Shown here in pieces: positions 15,401 through 24,214 of a DNA stretch of 24,376 nucleotides. Origin of the DNA: RGIG8700 sp964568815 (GTDB lineage Bacteria > Bacillota > Clostridia > RGIG6154); assembly GCA_964568815.1 (NCBI GenBank), contig CAZMRY010000017.1, positions 1 to 24,376 of the forward strand. Direction: 5' to 3'. The position numbers and the translations under genes were made by a program. The notes beneath the pieces are model-generated. The model ran no database searches and was not told the DNA's origin. It worked only from the letters and a program-made list of their open reading frames with translations. Position 1 is the stretch's first letter. Every line of letters starts with the position of its first letter.

Positions 15401-15418
15401 TATTAGCTATGCTAAAAT
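15390..15418 (+). promoter_or_regulatory. Strong sigma-A promoter for the NifU-like/GGGtGRT operon
   Basis: TTGACA (15390-15395) is a perfect -35 box inside the final serS codons. A 17-base spacer leads to TAAAAT (15413-15418) with an extended -10 TATGC just before it. The leader would be about 24 bases and contains CAGGAGG. The TTAGC-TAT-GCTAA palindrome at 15403-15415 overlaps the spacer and could be an operator. Confidence 0.75.
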
Positions 15419-15448
15419 TAAATGATAAATTTACAGGAGGTATTTAAT

Positions 15449-16141
15449 GTGAAATATTCAGTAGAAGTTGAACATATGTGTCCTTTGGCTAAGGGTGCAT
15501 ATCACGGTCCTGCAGCAATTCCGCAGGAAGGTAAATGGGTTCAGGCTAAAGAAATCAAAGATATTTCAGGTCTTACTCATGGTATCGGCTGGTGTGCTCC
15601 TCAGCAGGGTACATGTAAGCTTACATTAAACGTTAAAGAAGGTGTTATCCAGGAAGCCTTGGTTGAAACAGTTGGCTGCAGCGGTATGACACACTCAGCT
15701 GCTATGGCATCTGAAATCTTAGTTGGAAAAACAATCTTAGAAGCTTTAAACACAGACCTTGTTTGTGATGCTATCAACACAGCTATGAGAGAATTATTCC
15801 TTCAGATTGTGTACGGTCGTACACAGACTGCTTTCTCAGAAGACGGTCTCCCAATCGGTGCAGGTCTTGAAGACTTAGGTAAAGGCTTAAGATCACAGGT
15901 TGGTACAACCTATGCAACTCTTGCTAAAGGTCCAAGATATCTTGAACTTGCAGAAGGTTACATAACAAAAATCGCAATTGATGACAAAGACCAGATTATT
16001 GGTTACAAATTTGTTCACCTCGGCAAAATGATGGAAATGATCGCTAAAGGTATGGATGCTAACGAAGCTCTTGAAAAAGCAAGCGGTCAGTACGGCAGAG
16101 TTGATGACGCTGCAAAGCTCATCGACCCAAGACACGAATAA
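15449..16141 (+). CDS. NifU/IscU-like iron-sulfur scaffold protein, partner of GGGtGRT protein
   Basis: The 230-residue product resembles an IscU/NifU-type scaffold. VETVGCSGMTHSAAMASEIL at 72-91 with GKTILEAL matches the IscU pattern around its second conserved Cys (fold segment GCGxxIASSS...GKT). Other cysteines are C11, C49, C56 and C106. The start is GTG at 15449, supported by AGGAGG eight bases upstream; the frame runs further upstream without a ribosome site, and the overlapping ATG is out of frame. It is 22 bases before the GGGtGRT gene and has its own strong promoter. Codons are enriched for GGT, GCT and GTT compared with neighbours, suggesting high expression. Which cluster it assembles, if any, is unknown. 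Confidence 0.8.
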   Translation: MKYSVEVEHMCPLAKGAYHGPAAIPQEGKWVQAKEIKDISGLTHGIGWCAPQQGTCKLTLNVKEGVIQEALVETVGCSGMTHSAAMASEILVGKTILEALNTDLVCDAINTAMRELFLQIVYGRTQTAFSEDGLPIGAGLEDLGKGLRSQVGTTYATLAKGPRYLELAEGYITKIAIDDKDQIIGYKFVHLGKMMEMIAKGMDANEALEKASGQYGRVDDAAKLIDPRHE

Positions 16142-16163
16142 TTGAAGAAGGAGGTAAACAAAA

Positions 16164-17165
16164 ATGGCATTATTTGAAAGTTATGAAAGAAGAATAGATC
16201 AGATCAACGCAGAACTTGCAAAGCACGGTATTTCTTCTATTGAAGAAGCTAAGAAAATCTGTGATGATGCAGGCGTTGATGCATACGGTATTACAAAGAG
16301 CATTCAGCCAATCTGCTTTGAAAACGCAGCTTGGGCTTACACAGTAGGCGCAGCGATTGCAATCAAAGAAAACTGCACAAAGGCTGCAGACGCTGCTGAA
16401 AAAATCGGCTTAGGCCTTCAGGCATTCTGTATCCCTGGTTCAGTTGCAGACGACAGAAAAGTAGGTATCGGTCACGGTAACCTTGGCGCTATGCTTTTAA
16501 GAGAAGAAACAAAATGTTTCGCATTCTTGGCAGGTCACGAATCTTTTGCTGCTGCAGAAGGTGCTATCGGTCTTGCAAGATCAGCTAACAAAGCAAGAAA
16601 AGAAGATTTAAGAGTTATTCTTAACGGTCTCGGAAAAGACGCTGCAAAGATTATTTCAAGAATTAACGGCTTTACTTATGTTCAGACAAAGTTTGACTAT
16701 TACACAGGTAAGCTTGAAATCGTTGAAGAAATCGCATATTCAAACGGTGAAAGAGCAAAAGTTCGTTGCTACGGTGCGGACGATGTTCGTGAAGGTGTTG
16801 CAATCATGCACCACGAGGGCGTTGATGTTTCTATCACAGGTAACTCAACAAACCCAACAAGATTCCAGCATCCTGTTGCAGGTACATACAAGAAAGAATG
16901 TATCGAACAGGGTAAGAAATACTTCTCAGTTGCATCAGGCGGCGGTACAGGCAGAACACTTCACCCAGACAATATGGCTGCAGGTCCTGCTTCATACGGT
17001 ATGACAGATACAATGGGAAGAATGCACAGCGATGCTCAGTTTGCAGGTTCTTCTTCAGTTCCTGCTCATGTTGAAATGATGGGCTTAATCGGTGCAGGTA
17101 ACAACCCAATGGTTGGTATGACAGTTGCAATCGCAGTTGCAATCGAAGAATCATTCAAGAAATAA
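16164..17165 (+). CDS. GGGtGRT family protein
   Basis: A 333-residue member of a protein family named after its glycine motif, here SGGGTGRTLHPDN at 258-270. The family is common in anaerobic bacteria and archaea and normally adjoins the NifU-like gene, as it does here; its biochemical role is not established to my knowledge. Seven cysteines (33, 51, 71, 89, 118, 202, 246) and several histidines (104, 125, 216, 217, 236, 267, 288) could bind metal or a cluster. The C-terminus is an Ala/Gly/Met-rich helix. AAGGAGG lies nine bases before the ATG. Codon choice looks like that of a highly expressed gene. The transcription unit ends at the terminator at 17236. Confidence 0.85.
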   Translation: MALFESYERRIDQINAELAKHGISSIEEAKKICDDAGVDAYGITKSIQPICFENAAWAYTVGAAIAIKENCTKAADAAEKIGLGLQAFCIPGSVADDRKVGIGHGNLGAMLLREETKCFAFLAGHESFAAAEGAIGLARSANKARKEDLRVILNGLGKDAAKIISRINGFTYVQTKFDYYTGKLEIVEEIAYSNGERAKVRCYGADDVREGVAIMHHEGVDVSITGNSTNPTRFQHPVAGTYKKECIEQGKKYFSVASGGGTGRTLHPDNMAAGPASYGMTDTMGRMHSDAQFAGSSSVPAHVEMMGLIGAGNNPMVGMTVAIAVAIEESFKK

Positions 17166-17235
17166 TTTCAGGAAATGTTAAAATACTCCAGAACACAAAA
17201 AGGCAGTAATAACATTCAATAATATTAAAAATAGT

Positions 17236-17270
17236 AGAGAAATCTCAAATGAGATTTCTCTTCGTTTTTT
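17236..17270 (+). terminator. Rho-independent terminator after the GGGtGRT gene
   Basis: An 11-pair perfect stem (17236-17246 with 17251-17261, loop AAAT) is followed by TCGTTTTTT. On the other strand the stem is followed by TACTATTTTT, so it may also stop addA transcripts arriving from the right. Confidence 0.85.
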
Positions 17271-17284
17271 ATCGCCTTTTTGTT

Positions 17285-17344
17285 ATGAACAAACTTCACC
17301 TAACTCGGCGTATCTATATACGCCTTCGGGTTCAGTTTGCTCAT
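17285..17344. repeat. 60-base quasi-palindrome between convergent operons
   Basis: Outer arms ATGAACAAACT (17285-17295) and AGTTTGCTCAT (17334-17344) match in 10 of 11 positions. The core is GGCGTAT-CTAT-ATACGCC (17307-17324). The middle part pairs imperfectly. It sits between the terminator and the end of addA (17427). The remainder of the 261-base gap (17345-17426) is AT-rich with nothing I can assign. It looks like a REP/MITE-type element. Confidence 0.6.
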
Positions 17345-17426
17345 TCTGAAGCATTTTTCCTATTTCCTGCTCTCTACGCAACATTCGAGAAATAATAAAC
17401 AAAACGGAGTTCATTTCATTAAATTT

Positions 17427-20400
17427 TTAAATTTTTATAGTTTCTTTTGTTTTTGTGAAGTAGAGATATGCTTCTACATTTTCTGTGTTGTGGATTTTTC
17501 TCACCGCTTTTTTATAATATTCAAGCTGGATGCTGTACATATCAACTCGGTCTTTTCTGTTTTTATCGGTGATGTTATCAGACTTGTAATCTACGATAAT
17601 ATATTTGTCACCGCTTTTAAAATAACAGTCTATAACACCCTGAACAAGAATTTCACTGCCCTCTTTATTGTCGCTTACGATAAATGGTGCTTCTTTATAG
17701 ATTTCGTCGCTTTCCTTTAACAGCTTACCAATGTCTGAAACATAAAAGCCATAAATTTCTTCAGGGTTTATATCTCCTGTAAATTCTTTTATACTGTTGA
17801 TGTCTGTAACTTTTTTAGGGTCTATGTCTTCAAAAGCCTTGTGGATTGAAGTTCCCAGCACAGCACCGCTTTCCTCTTCTTCGTATAAAGGCATAAGCTT
17901 TTCAAAATACGGATTGATTTCTTCGCCCTCAAGCTTTTTGAGGTCAGACACCGAATACTTTGAATAATATCTGCCGTTTTCAGGATATTTATATTCAAGT
18001 CTTCTGTTAACCTCGGTGTTTTCTTCTGCATTTTCCAAATCTTGCGTAAGATTTTCTTCAACTTGTGGTTCTTCTTCAAATTCTTCAAAGCTTTGCCTGA
18101 TAAACCTGAATTTAATATCTGTTTTTTCTTTGTGACAGGATGTACCCTCTTTAATATATCTTTCGGTTGCAAAACCTTCAAGCTTTGCACTTCCGAGAAT
18201 AAGAAAATCAAGATAATTTTTTGCTTTTTTTACTTCAGCAGGCTCTACCTTTGACACGCCTTTGTTTATAGCCTTTTCAAGCTTTTCGTCATTTGCAGTT
18301 CCAACCAAAATAAGCTTTTCTTTTGCTCTTGTCATGGCAACATAAAGAATTCGCATTTCCTCTGAAAGTCCTTTATTTTGCAGATATTTTTTTATGGCAA
18401 GTGTTACAGGAGAGGAAATCTTTCTGAAATTTTCTGCATCCATAAGGGTAAACCCAAGTCCGAGATTTTTCTCAGAAAGAATTGATGCAGTTTCTGCCCT
18501 CATTGCGTATGGATCTCCAAGCCCCTCAAGTATTACAACAGGAAACTCAAGACCTTTACTCTTATGCATACTCATTATGCTTACTGCATTGAGATTTTCT
18601 GGCATATATTTTGGTGAAACAACCTCACCTGAATATTTTTGCATATTATCTGTATATGCAATAAATTCATAAAGGCTCTTTCTGACGCTCCCCTCGAAAT
18701 CAAAGGCATATTTCTGCAGAAATTCAAGGTTAACTCTTCTTTGTTCACCGCCTGGCATATTAGAAATAAAATCCATAACACCCATATTGTTCAAAATATA
18801 GCTTACTATTTCTCCGCACTTACTGTATGCACACATTTGTCTTAAGCTGTCATAATCTCTGAAAAATCTATATAGTTCTTTTTTATCTTTGCATTTTAAA
18901 AGCTTTTCATAGAAAGTGCCTTTGCCGTTTTTACTTATTTCAGTTAAAAGGTCATCCGAAATATTATAGACAGGGCATCTTAAAACCGTAACAAGGGGAA
19001 TATCCTGATATGGGTTATCAAGAATATTAAGATATGAAAGAACCAGTGAAACCTCGTATGTTTCAAGAAACATACTGCTTCCTGTATCTGCAGAAACAGG
19101 AATACCCTTTGATGTAAGCACCTCTGCAATCTGCGGAACAGGGCTTTTTGCTCGTCTTGAAAGAATACATATGTCGCTGTAGCGGACTTTTCTTCTTTCT
19201 TTTGTTTTTTTGTCGGTCACATATTCATTTTCAATAAGCTTTTCTATAATTTCGCTTATTTTAAGAGATTCAGCAGTAATGTCGCTTACCCCTGTAATAT
19301 CATCTAAAACATAAAGGTCAACGGATGAGTCTTCGCTTGTGTCAAAATCAGTGTTTCCAAAATAAAGTCTTTCATCTTTATCGTAGTTTACCTCGCCTGC
19401 CTGCTCGCTCATAATATTTTCAAAAACATAGTTTGCATAGCTTAAAATATTTGCCCTGCTTCTGAAATTATTGCTTAAAACTCCTCTTACACCGCCGTTG
19501 TTGTCACCATATTCTTTTGCTTTTTCAAGAAACAAATCAGGGGCTGTATTTCTGAAACTGTAAATACTCTGTTTCATATCTCCAACCATAAACAGATTTT
19601 CTTTATTCCTTGAAATGGCAGAGAAAATTGTTTCCTGAATATCGTTGGTATCCTGATACTCGTCTATTATAATTTCATCATATTCAAGGGACAGCTCTTT
19701 TGCAAAATCTGTCGGATTTCCATCTTCATCACAAAGAAGCTTTATTGCATAATGCTCTAAATCGTCAAACTCTAAAAGCTGAGCCTGTTTCTTTTTCTCT
19801 GTGAACTTTTCGTCAAGCTTTTTTACAAGAGAAACAAACATTTTAAGGTTTTCATACTGAATATCTATAAATCTTTCAAGCTCATATGGGGAAAGCTCAG
19901 GTGCTGATGCCTTTATGATGCCTTTAAATTCATCTCTTTTGGCTGAAATGTTTTTTTCTGTATCTATTTTATTGACTTTAGGGGGAAGTCTTTCAAAAGA
20001 AACATTGTTTAATATGCTATAAATTTCATCATAGCCTGCATCTTGCGTAAGATTAACAAAAGGAGCTGTATCACTTTCCACTAAATCTTTAACAAATTCC
20101 AGTTCTTCAATCCCGGAGATATATCTTAAAACATATTCTCTGTAATCCTTAACTGCAGATTTTATGTTTTCCGCCATATCCTTTATATAAAAATTATACC
20201 ACTTTGAGTTTTTATAATTTTCGTAGCTTTCAAGAACATAATCAAGCCATATTGAAGGAAAAGGAACTTTTTTTGATGCCTTGTATATTTCTTTGGTATA
20301 TTCTTCTGCCATATCGGTTTTTGATGTAACAAATTTTTGTGCAAATGCTTTAAACTCTTCATCTTCATAGCACTCTTCAAGAAGCTCATTTGTTGCCTCA

Positions 20401-20813
20401 TCAAAGAGCATAGCTTTCTGGGCATTGTCACAAATACCAAAGGTAGGGGAAATGTCAAGCTTGTCAAAGTTTTCTTTTATAAGACGCATACAAAAGGAAT
20501 GTACTGTGCAGATGTTGGCACCTGGGAGCAAAAGCAACTGTTTCTGATAATTTTTTCTGTCTGCATCCGATGTTTTTTCATTCTTTATGGCATCTAAAAG
20601 ACCTTCTGCAAGCTTGTCCCTCATTTGTTGTGCCGCCGCATTTGTAAATGTAACAATTATAAGTCTGTCTATGTCTGTTGTTTTAACAAGCCTTAAAACT
20701 CTGGCAACAATAACTGCTGTTTTACCGCTTCCTGCAGCGGCTGTTACTATCATAGAGCCGCCTGTGTGGTCTATGGCATTTCTCTGACCTTCGGTCCATT
20801 TAATCTCAGCCAT
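17427..20813 (-). CDS. addA: ATP-dependent helicase-nuclease subunit A (AddA)
   Basis: AddA is the 3'-5' motor and one nuclease of the AddAB complex, which resects double-strand breaks for RecA-dependent repair. The 1128-residue protein has the UvrD-family motifs: Q motif WTEGQRNAI (6-14), Walker A AAAGSGKT (25-32), Walker B DEYQDTND near 383-390, MSMHKSKGLEFPVVIL near 745-760, and RILYVAMTRAKEKLILVG near 812-829. The C-terminal PD-(D/E)XK nuclease shows QGVIDCYF and IIVDYKSDN near 1055-1082. An acidic linker at about 905-945 separates helicase and nuclease. It is about 100 residues shorter than B. subtilis AddA (1232). It starts inside addB (ATGGCTGA overlap, 20806-20813), so the subunits are coupled. 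Confidence 0.95.
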   Translation of the reverse strand: MAEIKWTEGQRNAIDHTGGSMIVTAAAGSGKTAVIVARVLRLVKTTDIDRLIIVTFTNAAAQQMRDKLAEGLLDAIKNEKTSDADRKNYQKQLLLLPGANICTVHSFCMRLIKENFDKLDISPTFGICDNAQKAMLFDEATNELLEECYEDEEFKAFAQKFVTSKTDMAEEYTKEIYKASKKVPFPSIWLDYVLESYENYKNSKWYNFYIKDMAENIKSAVKDYREYVLRYISGIEELEFVKDLVESDTAPFVNLTQDAGYDEIYSILNNVSFERLPPKVNKIDTEKNISAKRDEFKGIIKASAPELSPYELERFIDIQYENLKMFVSLVKKLDEKFTEKKKQAQLLEFDDLEHYAIKLLCDEDGNPTDFAKELSLEYDEIIIDEYQDTNDIQETIFSAISRNKENLFMVGDMKQSIYSFRNTAPDLFLEKAKEYGDNNGGVRGVLSNNFRSRANILSYANYVFENIMSEQAGEVNYDKDERLYFGNTDFDTSEDSSVDLYVLDDITGVSDITAESLKISEIIEKLIENEYVTDKKTKERRKVRYSDICILSRRAKSPVPQIAEVLTSKGIPVSADTGSSMFLETYEVSLVLSYLNILDNPYQDIPLVTVLRCPVYNISDDLLTEISKNGKGTFYEKLLKCKDKKELYRFFRDYDSLRQMCAYSKCGEIVSYILNNMGVMDFISNMPGGEQRRVNLEFLQKYAFDFEGSVRKSLYEFIAYTDNMQKYSGEVVSPKYMPENLNAVSIMSMHKSKGLEFPVVILEGLGDPYAMRAETASILSEKNLGLGFTLMDAENFRKISSPVTLAIKKYLQNKGLSEEMRILYVAMTRAKEKLILVGTANDEKLEKAINKGVSKVEPAEVKKAKNYLDFLILGSAKLEGFATERYIKEGTSCHKEKTDIKFRFIRQSFEEFEEEPQVEENLTQDLENAEENTEVNRRLEYKYPENGRYYSKYSVSDLKKLEGEEINPYFEKLMPLYEEEESGAVLGTSIHKAFEDIDPKKVTDINSIKEFTGDINPEEIYGFYVSDIGKLLKESDEIYKEAPFIVSDNKEGSEILVQGVIDCYFKSGDKYIIVDYKSDNITDKNRKDRVDMYSIQLEYYKKAVRKIHNTENVEAYLYFTKTKETIKI
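18037..18054 (-). repeat. LTQD stem-loop word, copy 4
   Basis: Minus-strand arms AAATCTT/AAGATTT with loop ACGC (seven pairs). It encodes Asn-Leu-Thr-Gln-Asp in the acidic linker of AddA. Confidence 0.8.
20040..20053 (-). repeat. LTQD stem-loop word, copy 5
   Basis: Minus-strand ATCTTACGCAAGAT, encoding Leu-Thr-Gln-Asp in a helical insertion of AddA at about residues 254-257. Confidence 0.8.
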
Positions 20814-23800
20814 TGTTATCCTCCTTTAAAGCTTCTTTTACATCTATGGTCTCTTTTTCGTTGTAACTGCCAACAGATGTATCAAATCCGCAGACACTCC
20901 TGAAACTGCAGTACTGACATCCGTCGGTTTTTTTGGTAAGGGCAGGATGAATTTCAAATTCACCCTTTGAAATTCTATCTCCGTAAACCTCAATATGCTC
21001 AAAAACCTTTTTGCTCAAGGCTTCATATTCTGTATATAAAAGTCTTTTGTTTTTAACAACATCATTTGTTTTGCCTTTGCCCTCAGCCATTTGCTCGTAG
21101 ACCTCTTCGTCGCCTACCAGAAAACCATTCAAGGCATAGCTTTTCATATTGATTTCGCCTTTTTCGTCAACACTCTTAACCTGTGAAACATCAGGCACAA
21201 CCCCAAAGTAAAACATACCCTTTGACTGTCCGAAAAAGTCTTTAAGTGCGTTGCTGTACACAAAAAGCTGAAGCATCATACCGTTATAAACCTCGCTTAA
21301 ATCAAGCTCCTTTGAGCTGGATTTATAGTCTATAATTCTGTATTCCTCTCCGCATCTGTCAATTCTGTCTATTTTGCCGTTTAGCACTATGTCAAGACCT
21401 GTTGGTGTTTTAAGCTTTATTGGTGTAACTCTTTTGTCTGTTGCAAGGTCAAGCTCGGTTGTAAAAGGAACAAATTTGCCAGACTGCACCTGATAAACTA
21501 CAGCAGATAAAGCATTTTTTGCAGTCTGAGTGAGCTTTTCTGTCAAAAATTTATGGCGGTTGGTGGTTACGGGCATTTTTTCTGTTAAATCTTTTATACC
21601 ATTTTTGCTCATTTTGTTAAAGATACTGTCTATATCTTCTTTTGTAATCTTGTACCAGTCAATATTGTTATCTATAACATAGTTTGTGAACTCTTCCATA
21701 AATGAATGGGTGAGAGTACCTCTGTCCATAATATTGAAATCATACACATTTCTCTCTTTAAGCTTTAACCCATACTGTAAAAAGAACGCAAAAGGACATT
21801 TTGCAAATGCCTCAAGCTTTGAAATGGAAAGATTAAGCTGACCTTCCCATAAAAGTCTTGCCGAGCTTTCTGTTGTAGAGGAAGAAACCCTGTAGTATTT
21901 CGCCTTAAGCATTTTTTTAAATCTTAATGTTTCGTTCTTAAGATACCATTTTTTCGCACTCTGCATAATGGATGTTTCACCCTTTACCGCATATCTTGCG
22001 GAAGATAATGGAGTGCAGATTAAATCTATCTCTTTTTCAGGTACAAAGCTTTTCTCTTTTATAAGAGGAAACAGCTTTTTAATGTCGCTTAATACCATAG
22101 ACGGAGCCTCGCCCTCTCCTCCTGCGTTTGTAAGGGTGTAGGAAAGTATAAGCTCATCTGTCGGTATGCACAAAAGCTCATATATCTTAAAGGGTTGCTC
22201 CAATGCTTTTTTTCTGTTGTCAGGAGCAATATTTATTTCGTTTTTCTCTAAAATTCTTCTTTCGCTGTCTTTTATTATTCCTGTACCTGTAACAGGTGCA
22301 GGGAACTTGCCTGAGTTTGCACCGATTATATATAAAATTTTAAATTCGTTATGTCTTAAGCTGTCTGCATCACCCACAATAACCATATCACATTCAGGCG
22401 GATATGTGCTTATCTTGGTTTCGTTAAATGCATTTAAAAGCATTTCATAAAATTTTTCCGCTCCAAAGGTTTCATCGGTCATACAGTTCTCAAACTGATT
22501 TAAAACATCAACAATGCTGTTGAAAACCTGTCTGTATTCAAGGGCAAGCTCAGGTCTGCCAGCCTTTGTAAACACATTTGTAAGCTTGTCCGTTTTTTCC
22601 TTAAGCTGAGTTTTTTCCATAAAGCTTTTTGTGAGGTCAACATATTCCTTTGCGGTATGTCTGCCCTTCAACTGTTCATAATATGGGCTTATAAGCTCTA
22701 TAAAAGCATTTCTTGTTTCATTTATTTTTTCAAGACTGTAATCCTTTTCTTTATATTTAAACTCATCAAACCAGAGCTTGCCTCTTATGTTTACATCCAA
22801 AACATAGTTTTCAAGAAGACATATTTCCTCAAATGCAAGGGGAGTAAGCCCTGACTTTAAAAATTTCATTACCGATTTGATTTCAAGTCTTTCAAAGACA
22901 AGCTCAAGAAAGCTTAATATAAACACTCCCACAGGATGAGAAAGCAGACTTTTTTTCTCTGCAATATAGCCATTTATACTATATCTTTCAAAGGTTTCTT
23001 TCAAAATATTTGAATATTCCTCAAGATTTCCTGCAAGAATACCAATGTCTTTAAAGGAATAGCCCTCATCTCTTACCTTTTTTGTAATACTCTGCATTAA
23101 GCTTTCACATTCGCTAAGGGGATTTTCTCCGTAATAAATACTGATTTTTTCAGGCTCCTTGTCATAAACAGAAGGCATAATAAGAGGATAGTTTTCCGCA
23201 AGATGTAAAAGCTCATTTTTGTGCTTTTTATTTTCTTTTAAAATAACTGTATTAACTTTTCCAAACTCTCTAATTTTCTCTGCTGTTCTTTCAACCGACT
23301 CAAAAATATAGCCTTCTCCCTTTTTAAGGGTTATATAAACATTTTTAGCGTTTTCAACAAGTGCCTTTACAACCGCATGCTCTTCACCTGTAAAGGAAGA
23401 AAAGCAGTCTATAAAAAATTCTGTGTGTTTAACAGCTTCACTGTTTTTTACAAGGTCAGCAAGCACCGACAGATTTTCGTCGCTGTCCGCTCCTTTTTCT
23501 GCAACAAGCCTGTCATAAATCTCATATATAAGACAAATATCACAAAGCTTGCTTTTAACATTCGCCTCACCTATGTTCTCCGATGCCTTTAAAAGCTCCG
23601 AGGGTGTAACACCATGTCTTTTAAGCTCGGTTACGGTTTTAAGCATCTGCCCTGAAAAATCAGGATTTTTTGCACTGTTTTTATAAACAATCAGCTTGGT
23701 CGACGCTTTAGATACGGCTCTGTTCATCAGGATAGTTTTACCAACCTTTGAAACATAGCTTCTGTCGTTGTTGCCTTTGCTAAGACTGTAGAAAAGTCTG

Positions 23801-23994
23801 TTAAAGCTTAAAACATCGACAAGGTTGCCAAGAAAACCAAATTCCTTAACAGCAATTTTTTCAAAGCTTAAGGAAATCTGCTCAGGCACAATAAGGACAG
23901 ATTTAACTCCGCCCTTTATATTCTCTTTGATTTTCTCAAGACAAAACGCAGTCTTTCCGCATCCTGCCTTTCCCTCAATAAAAGTTACAGACAT
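20806..23994 (-). CDS. addB: ATP-dependent helicase-nuclease subunit B (AddB)
   Basis: AddB is the second AddAB subunit; it recognises the Chi sequence and carries the second nuclease. The 1062-residue protein begins MSVTFIEGKAGCGKT, with a Walker A motif at 8-15. A degenerate helicase region follows, then a RecB-like nuclease with GKIDRIDRCGEEYRIIDYKS at about 873-892. Four cysteines fit the known iron-sulfur staple: one in FAKCPF near 733 and CQYCSFRSVC at 1026-1035. All nuclease and cluster residues are present. It is about 100 residues shorter than B. subtilis AddB (1166). AGGAGA precedes the ATG at 23994. The leader to the promoter at 24215-24243 is about 213 bases and contains a palindromic element. 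Confidence 0.95.
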   Translation of the reverse strand: MSVTFIEGKAGCGKTAFCLEKIKENIKGGVKSVLIVPEQISLSFEKIAVKEFGFLGNLVDVLSFNRLFYSLSKGNNDRSYVSKVGKTILMNRAVSKASTKLIVYKNSAKNPDFSGQMLKTVTELKRHGVTPSELLKASENIGEANVKSKLCDICLIYEIYDRLVAEKGADSDENLSVLADLVKNSEAVKHTEFFIDCFSSFTGEEHAVVKALVENAKNVYITLKKGEGYIFESVERTAEKIREFGKVNTVILKENKKHKNELLHLAENYPLIMPSVYDKEPEKISIYYGENPLSECESLMQSITKKVRDEGYSFKDIGILAGNLEEYSNILKETFERYSINGYIAEKKSLLSHPVGVFILSFLELVFERLEIKSVMKFLKSGLTPLAFEEICLLENYVLDVNIRGKLWFDEFKYKEKDYSLEKINETRNAFIELISPYYEQLKGRHTAKEYVDLTKSFMEKTQLKEKTDKLTNVFTKAGRPELALEYRQVFNSIVDVLNQFENCMTDETFGAEKFYEMLLNAFNETKISTYPPECDMVIVGDADSLRHNEFKILYIIGANSGKFPAPVTGTGIIKDSERRILEKNEINIAPDNRKKALEQPFKIYELLCIPTDELILSYTLTNAGGEGEAPSMVLSDIKKLFPLIKEKSFVPEKEIDLICTPLSSARYAVKGETSIMQSAKKWYLKNETLRFKKMLKAKYYRVSSSTTESSARLLWEGQLNLSISKLEAFAKCPFAFFLQYGLKLKERNVYDFNIMDRGTLTHSFMEEFTNYVIDNNIDWYKITKEDIDSIFNKMSKNGIKDLTEKMPVTTNRHKFLTEKLTQTAKNALSAVVYQVQSGKFVPFTTELDLATDKRVTPIKLKTPTGLDIVLNGKIDRIDRCGEEYRIIDYKSSSKELDLSEVYNGMMLQLFVYSNALKDFFGQSKGMFYFGVVPDVSQVKSVDEKGEINMKSYALNGFLVGDEEVYEQMAEGKGKTNDVVKNKRLLYTEYEALSKKVFEHIEVYGDRISKGEFEIHPALTKKTDGCQYCSFRSVCGFDTSVGSYNEKETIDVKEALKEDNNG

Positions 23995-24011
23995 ACTCTT
24001 CTCCTATCTCG

Positions 24012-24188
24012 CCCCTAATACTTTGTAATATCTAAAACTTTACAATCCCTCAGTCAAACCTGTGGTTTGACAGCTCCCTTTACACAAGGGAGCCAAATAT
24101 AGCCCTCCTTGTGTAAAGGAGGGTGTCAGCCATAGGCTGACGGGAGGATTGTGATATAAAAAATTAAGTGTTACAAGGTACTAAGGGG
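24012..24188. mobile_element. MITE-like palindromic element in the addB leader
   Basis: The core (24043-24151) has terminal inverted repeats CAATCCCTCAGTCA and TGACGGGAGGATTG (11 of 14 matching). It contains four stems: GTCAAACC with loop TGT (24053-24071), GCTCCCTT with loop TACAC (24073-24093), CCCTCCTT with loop GTGTA (24103-24123), and GTCAGCC with loop ATA (24125-24141). Outer arms CCCCTAATACTTTGTAAT (24012-24029) and GTTACAAGGTACTAAGGGG (24170-24188) also pair imperfectly. There is no transposase gene and no certain target duplication. I recall similar elements as dispersed in Clostridia genomes; this was not checked. It lies between the addB promoter and addB, so it is transcribed. Confidence 0.75.
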
Positions 24189-24214
24189 TTGAAAAAGATT
24201 TATATTACGAATTC

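Noticed and set aside
9003..20053. Chi site recognised by the AddAB encoded here
   Set aside because: The LTQD word is 14 bases and a stem-loop, unlike the 5-7 base asymmetric Chi sites known from Firmicutes; five copies in genes near addAB are not evidence for Chi function.
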